8,976 bases of DNA from Candidatus Portnoybacteria bacterium CG_4_10_14_0_2_um_filter_44_20 (GTDB taxonomy: Bacteria; Patescibacteriota; Minisyncoccia; Portnoybacterales; GCA-002795985), in assembly GCA_002792395.1 (NCBI GenBank), contig PFOG01000144.1, positions 1 to 8,976 of the forward strand, written 5' to 3'. The notes under the pieces are model-generated. The model saw nothing but the letters and a program-made list of their open reading frames with translations. It had not been told where the DNA came from and did not search any database. Below are positions 6,638 to 8,976 of the stretch, piece by piece (the stretch's first letter is position 1; the number at the start of each line of letters is the position of its first letter). The position numbers and the translations under genes are program-made.

Positions 6638-6663
6638 GTGGCGGAGCAATCCGCCGCTTTTTT
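6638..6663 (+). terminator. Intrinsic terminator after comEC and the small ORF
   Basis: GTGGCGGA (6638-6645), loop GCAA, TCCGCCGC (6650-6657) form an 8-bp stem with one G-U pair, followed by T6 (6658-6663). It separates transcription of the two ComEC halves. Confidence 0.85.
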
Positions 6664-6668
6664 ATTCT

Positions 6669-6696
6669 TTGATTTTGTAAAAAATGATGGTAAGAT
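6669..6696 (+). promoter_or_regulatory. Promoter of the ComEC-type lactamase gene
   Basis: TTGATT (6669-6674), a 16-bp spacer and TAAGAT (6691-6696), with TG at 6688-6689 in the extended -10 position. Transcription would begin near 6703, so the 106-bp palindromic repeat forms nearly the whole leader of the next gene. Confidence 0.5.
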
Positions 6697-6717
6697 GGAG
6701 GGGTCGCGAAAATCAAT

Positions 6718-6823
6718 TGTCATTCCTACGCCACGCCTACGGGTGGTCACCCGAAGGGCGAAAAGCAGGAATCCAGCAGGGGGGTTGGTGGTGTCTGGAT
6801 TCCGCATCAAGTGCGGAATGACA
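6718..6823. repeat. 106-bp palindromic repeat element (MITE/REP-like)
   Basis: The outer ends are exact inverted repeats, TGTCATTCC (6718-6726) and GGAATGACA (6815-6823). An inner pair, GGAATCCAG (6768-6776) and CTGGATTCC (6795-6803), is also exact. The right half folds into a perfect hairpin, ATTCCGCA (6799-6806), loop TCAAG, TGCGGAAT (6812-6819). The TCATTCC...GGAATCCAG word pattern resembles palindromic repeats dispersed in many bacterial chromosomes. It encodes no transposase and would need one supplied elsewhere. It ends 5 bp before the next start codon. Confidence 0.7.
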
Positions 6824-6828
6824 TATAG

Positions 6829-7716
6829 ATGAATTTAAATCGGCAAAAAATCTTTTTATACATCTTGGGCGCGTTGCTTCTGGGCGCGATTTTGGTTTGG
6901 TCAGCGGTCTGGCAGAATGGGACTGCGGCAATTGTCGGTCAGCTTGGCGAAAACAGCGAACTCAAGGTCGACTTTTTTGATATCGGCCAAGGGGCGGCAG
7001 TTTTTATTGAGGCGCCTAATCATAGTCGGGTTTTAATTGATGGCGGGCCGGGCAGCCAGATTTTAAATAAGCTGGGCCGGGCAATGCCGTTTTTTGACCG
7101 CGAGATCGATGTGGTAATTTTGACACACCCCGACTCTGACCATTTGAACGGCTTGATAGATGTTTTAAAAAAATACCAAGTCGAAGAGGTGGTTGACCCT
7201 TGTTTGGCTGAGCCGCAAGCCAATTATCAGGAATTTTTAAGACTGATTGAGGAGAAAGGGATTAACCATCTTTGCGCTCAAGCCGGTCAGAGGATTAAAT
7301 TGGCCGATGATGTAACGCTGGACATTCTGTTTCCCTTTGAATCTTTGGAGGGTGTGAGTCTGAAAAATACTAACGACAGCTCGATGGTGACGAAGTTAAG
7401 TTACGGGCAAAACAAAATTTTACTGACCGGTGATGCCGAAAAGAAAACCGAAATCCAATTGATTAACGCGCAAGCCGATTTAAGCGCCCAGATTCTCCAG
7501 GTCGGTCATCACGGAAGCAAAACTTCGACCAGCGCCGAATTTATCCAGGCAGTCCGGCCTCAAATTGCGGTGATCCAAGTTGGCAAAGACAACCGTTATG
7601 GCCATCCGCATCAGGAAGTTTTGGACAGACTAAAAAACATTAAAATTTTTCGAACAGATTTGGATGGAGACATAAATTTTTTATGCAGTCTGAAGAGTTG
7701 CGAAAGGGGACAGTAA
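6829..7716 (+). CDS. ComEC-type metallo-beta-lactamase domain protein (separate hydrolase half)
   Basis: A 295-residue protein with one N-terminal membrane anchor (about residues 8-28) and a metallo-beta-lactamase fold of the ComEC/Rec2 type. Visible motifs are VDFFDIGQGAAVFI (47-60), the metal-site THPDSDH (His100, Asp102, Asp104, His105), NDSSMVTKL (182-190), LTGDAE with Asp202, VGHHGS (His227, His228) and YGHPH (257-261). In full-length ComEC this domain is the C-terminal part and is thought to act as a nuclease that degrades one strand outside the membrane; here I infer an anchored extracellular partner of the channel encoded at 4803-6350. The metal ligands look intact, so activity is plausible. 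The ATG is 5 bp from a palindromic repeat and has no clear Shine-Dalgarno. The gene lies between two terminators and has its own promoter. Confidence 0.9.
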   Translation: MNLNRQKIFLYILGALLLGAILVWSAVWQNGTAAIVGQLGENSELKVDFFDIGQGAAVFIEAPNHSRVLIDGGPGSQILNKLGRAMPFFDREIDVVILTHPDSDHLNGLIDVLKKYQVEEVVDPCLAEPQANYQEFLRLIEEKGINHLCAQAGQRIKLADDVTLDILFPFESLEGVSLKNTNDSSMVTKLSYGQNKILLTGDAEKKTEIQLINAQADLSAQILQVGHHGSKTSTSAEFIQAVRPQIAVIQVGKDNRYGHPHQEVLDRLKNIKIFRTDLDGDINFLCSLKSCERGQ

Positions 7717-7747
7717 CTGGTTGAAACACTCATCCGGGAAAGTTTTG

Positions 7748-7768
7748 GGCGCTTAACGCGCCTTTTTT
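7748..7768 (+). terminator. Intrinsic terminator after the lactamase gene
   Basis: GGCGC (7748-7752), loop TTAAC, GCGCC (7758-7762), then T6 (7763-7768). It lies 31 bp after the stop codon. Confidence 0.8.
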
Positions 7769-7780
7769 GGTTGGCGGGGG

Positions 7781-7809
7781 TTGACAGAAAATATTCCGCG
7801 GAATATCAT
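7781..7809 (+). promoter_or_regulatory. Consensus promoter of the NrtR-like regulator
   Basis: A perfect TTGACA (7781-7786), ideal 17-bp spacer and TATCAT (7804-7809, 5 of 6). The predicted start near 7816 leaves an A-rich 40-base leader without a Shine-Dalgarno. Confidence 0.75.
7791..7806. promoter_or_regulatory. 16-bp perfect palindrome in the promoter spacer, likely operator
   Basis: ATATTCCG and CGGAATAT are exact inverted halves without a gap. The site fills the spacer and the first half of the -10 box, where a bound repressor would block RNA polymerase. The gene downstream encodes an NrtR-like DNA-binding protein, so autoregulation is the natural reading. Confidence 0.55.
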
Positions 7810-7855
7810 AAATATGTGTCATAAAGACGCAAAATAAAACAGTAGAACAAAAATT

Positions 7856-8635
7856 ATGGATTTAAGCAGCCCCCGTTATAAAAACCAAGGTGTTCATGTT
7901 GATATGGTGGTTTTTACCGTAGACGAACGGCGAGTAAAAATTCTTTTAGTGCGGAGGGCGCGCGAACCGTTTGTCGGGCAGTGGATTCTGCCAGGCGGGG
8001 CGGTTTACGATGACGAGTCGGTTGACGCCGCGGCCAAAAGAGAGCTTAAGGAAAAAACCGGTTTAGGAAATATTTATCTTCAGCAATTCCATGCCTTCGG
8101 CGACCCTAAAAGAGATTTTCGGAAAAGGATGGTTTCTATCGCCTATCTCGCCCTGATTGATAGGAAGAAAGTTTCGGTGCTTCAAAAAACGCCGAAGACT
8201 TTAAATGCGCGATGGGCGGAGGTTGGCAAATTACCGTCTTTGGCGTTCGACCATGGCGAGATTGTGGAATTCGCCATTGGAGAATTAAAGAAAAAATTAA
8301 TGAATTCCAATATAGTTTTAAATTTATTGCCTAAAAAGTTTACTCTACCCGAGCTTCATAATGTGTATGAAATTATTTTAGGCAAAATGATTGACCGGCG
8401 GAATTGTCGAAGAAAATTTTTGCGGCTGGGTTTGATTGAGAAAACTGGACGCCAGGAGAAAGACAGTCTGCGCCGGCCCGCCCGCAACGCTTTGCCAGTC
8501 CGCATGACTCGCCTGCCTGAATCGCAATCGTTGCAGGCGGGCGTCAGCGTGTCTGGCGGGCATAGCAATGCGGGCAGGCCAGCGGATTATTACGCGTTTA
8601 CATCGGTTAAGTATAAAGAGATAGATATTATCTAA
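7856..8635 (+). CDS. NrtR-like transcriptional regulator: degenerate Nudix domain plus winged helix
   Basis: 259 residues. The Nudix domain (about 12-145) matches the NrtR/ADP-ribose-sensing group: GVHVDMVVFTVD, REPFVGQWILPGGAV, QQFHAFGDPKRDFRKRMVS and LPSLAFDHGEIV. The Nudix box is G48-x5-E54-x7-R62-E63-L64-K65-E66-K67-T68-G69: the second Glu of the EE pair is Lys67, so hydrolysis is probably weak or lost, as in regulatory members that only bind a nucleotide. The C-terminal winged helix (about 155-250) shows LLPKKFTLPELHNVYE, ILGKMIDRRNCRRK and GLIEKTG. The usual closing RPA-aromatic motif is interrupted: RPA occurs at 207-209 and again at 241-243, with 34 codons of repeat-derived sequence as offset. 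Family members control NAD or sugar metabolism; the ligand here is unknown. It precedes the next gene by one base and is probably its regulator. Confidence 0.87.
   Translation: MDLSSPRYKNQGVHVDMVVFTVDERRVKILLVRRAREPFVGQWILPGGAVYDDESVDAAAKRELKEKTGLGNIYLQQFHAFGDPKRDFRKRMVSIAYLALIDRKKVSVLQKTPKTLNARWAEVGKLPSLAFDHGEIVEFAIGELKKKLMNSNIVLNLLPKKFTLPELHNVYEIILGKMIDRRNCRRKFLRLGLIEKTGRQEKDSLRRPARNALPVRMTRLPESQSLQAGVSVSGGHSNAGRPADYYAFTSVKYKEIDII
8475..8580. repeat. 106-bp palindromic element inserted in frame in the regulator gene
   Basis: The ends GGCCCGCCCGCAACGC (8475-8490) and GCAATGCGGGCAGGCC (8565-8580) are inverted repeats matching at 13 of 16 positions. An inner pair, CGCCTGC (8510-8516) and GCAGGCG (8533-8539), is exact. 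The sequence is far more GC-rich than the flanks and encodes a low-complexity Arg/Ser/Gly stretch. Flanking CGGCCCGCC (8474-8482) and AGGCCAGCG (8576-8584), both reading Arg-Pro-Ala, match at 6 of 9 and are 102 bp apart. Confidence 0.65.
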
Positions 8636-8636
8636 T

Positions 8637-8976
8637 ATGATTTTTAGAAAAACTAAAAACACGCGCGTTAGATTCGAGAGATACGGAGGGTTCGTCTATA
8701 TTTTGAATGGAACCAATCAAAGTAAGACCAAAATAACCGATGAAAACGAAGCGTTCCTTTTTTGGTTGGCCGTAAACGGCAAACCTCAATCATTAAACGA
8801 TAAAATACAAGAATGGATTGCGAAGGGGTATTTAGAGGCGGTTGGACCCGTGCTGTTGCGAGAGGCAAATAAAAATTTATTCTTCGAGCGGAGTCGAGAA
8901 GATAAATTTCATCCTAAACCCAAAATAGTTCTCGACAAGCTCGAACAATATTCAAGCAGTGTAGGTTTGAATATAG
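8637..8976 (+). CDS. Partial gene (113 codons seen), possible PqqD/RRE-like N-terminus of a peptide-modifying enzyme
   Basis: Begins at ATG 8637, one base after the regulator stop, and runs off the window without a stop. The first 70 residues suggest a small winged-helix fold: strands FERYGGFVYILNG and QSKTKITDE, then helices in NEAFLFWLAVNG and LNDKIQEWIAKGYLE. This order, ending in a hydrophobic wKGYLE-type helix, resembles PqqD-like RiPP recognition elements, but similarity is weak and judged by eye. The last visible residues, SSVGLNI, would suit the first strand of a radical-SAM barrel, directly before a CxxxCxxC motif that would lie just beyond the edge. No cysteine is visible yet. It may equally be an unrelated hypothetical protein. 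Its position implies co-transcription with, and control by, the NrtR-like regulator. Confidence 0.6.
   Translation, partial: MIFRKTKNTRVRFERYGGFVYILNGTNQSKTKITDENEAFLFWLAVNGKPQSLNDKIQEWIAKGYLEAVGPVLLREANKNLFFERSREDKFHPKPKIVLDKLEQYSSSVGLNI

Noticed and set aside
6421..6810. A 129-codon open frame on the minus strand across the comEC-lactamase gap.
   Set aside because: It runs through the terminator and the palindromic repeat, the product has no recognisable domain, and the plus strand signals explain the region better.
1..8976. Alternative genetic code (TGA read as glycine, as in some CPR groups), because no TGA stop is used by the seven genes with visible ends.
   Set aside because: All conserved proteins are complete without in-frame TGA and use ordinary GGN glycine codons; seven genes are too few to read meaning into stop choice.
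1..8976. CRISPR array, tRNA or rRNA genes, transposase or integrase.
   Set aside because: No regularly spaced direct repeats, no tRNA-like or rRNA-like sequence and no recombinase motifs were seen on either strand.

Overview
The window looks like a chromosomal segment from a small-genome, probably anaerobic or fermentative bacterium. The best fit is the Candidate Phyla Radiation (Patescibacteria, possibly Parcubacteria). That placement is inferred from gene content and style, not from a marker gene: a membrane-anchored CAP-domain protein, a class III ribonucleotide reductase with its radical-SAM activase, ComEC split into a channel gene and a metallo-beta-lactamase gene, an NrtR-like Nudix regulator, AT-rich leaders with few strong Shine-Dalgarno sequences, and GC-rich palindromic repeats inside or beside genes. 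All genes lie on the + strand. The seven genes with a visible end stop at TAA or TAG, and the reading frames are intact under the standard bacterial code.

Layout. (1) 1-1136: CAP-domain surface protein, its first base probably just outside the window, followed by a perfect 26-bp dyad with a T run (terminator and/or operator). (2) 1238-1525: a 95-residue orphan protein, richer in G+C than its neighbours and with its own strong terminator. (3) 1577-1817: regulatory region of the ribonucleotide reductase gene, with a perfect DnaA-box 9-mer, two candidate promoters and a leader hairpin. (4) 1818-3944 nrdD and 4085-4780 nrdG, each preceded by the same extended -10 nonamer TGATATAAT. Together they would make deoxynucleotides without oxygen. 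(5) 4803-6350: ComEC channel half. (6) 6351-6828: 478 bp with a short broken or frameshifted coding remnant, an intrinsic terminator, a promoter and a 106-bp palindromic repeat. (7) 6829-7716: the ComEC-type metallo-beta-lactamase half as a separate membrane-anchored protein, then a terminator. (8) 7856-8635: NrtR-like regulator with a damaged Nudix box, expressed from a consensus promoter that contains a 16-bp perfect palindrome. (9) 8637-8976: start of a gene that runs off the window and is probably co-transcribed with the regulator.

How the parts fit. nrdD/nrdG is a complete anaerobic deoxynucleotide module. comEC plus the separate lactamase-fold protein should form the DNA-uptake channel and its extracellular nuclease-like domain. 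The regulator and the truncated gene form a likely autoregulated operon whose second product resembles, weakly, the N-terminal recognition domain of a radical-SAM peptide-modifying enzyme. The most striking structural theme is the repeats: palindromic GC-rich units sit in frame inside the CAP protein and the regulator, at the very end of comEC, and a different unit abuts the lactamase gene.
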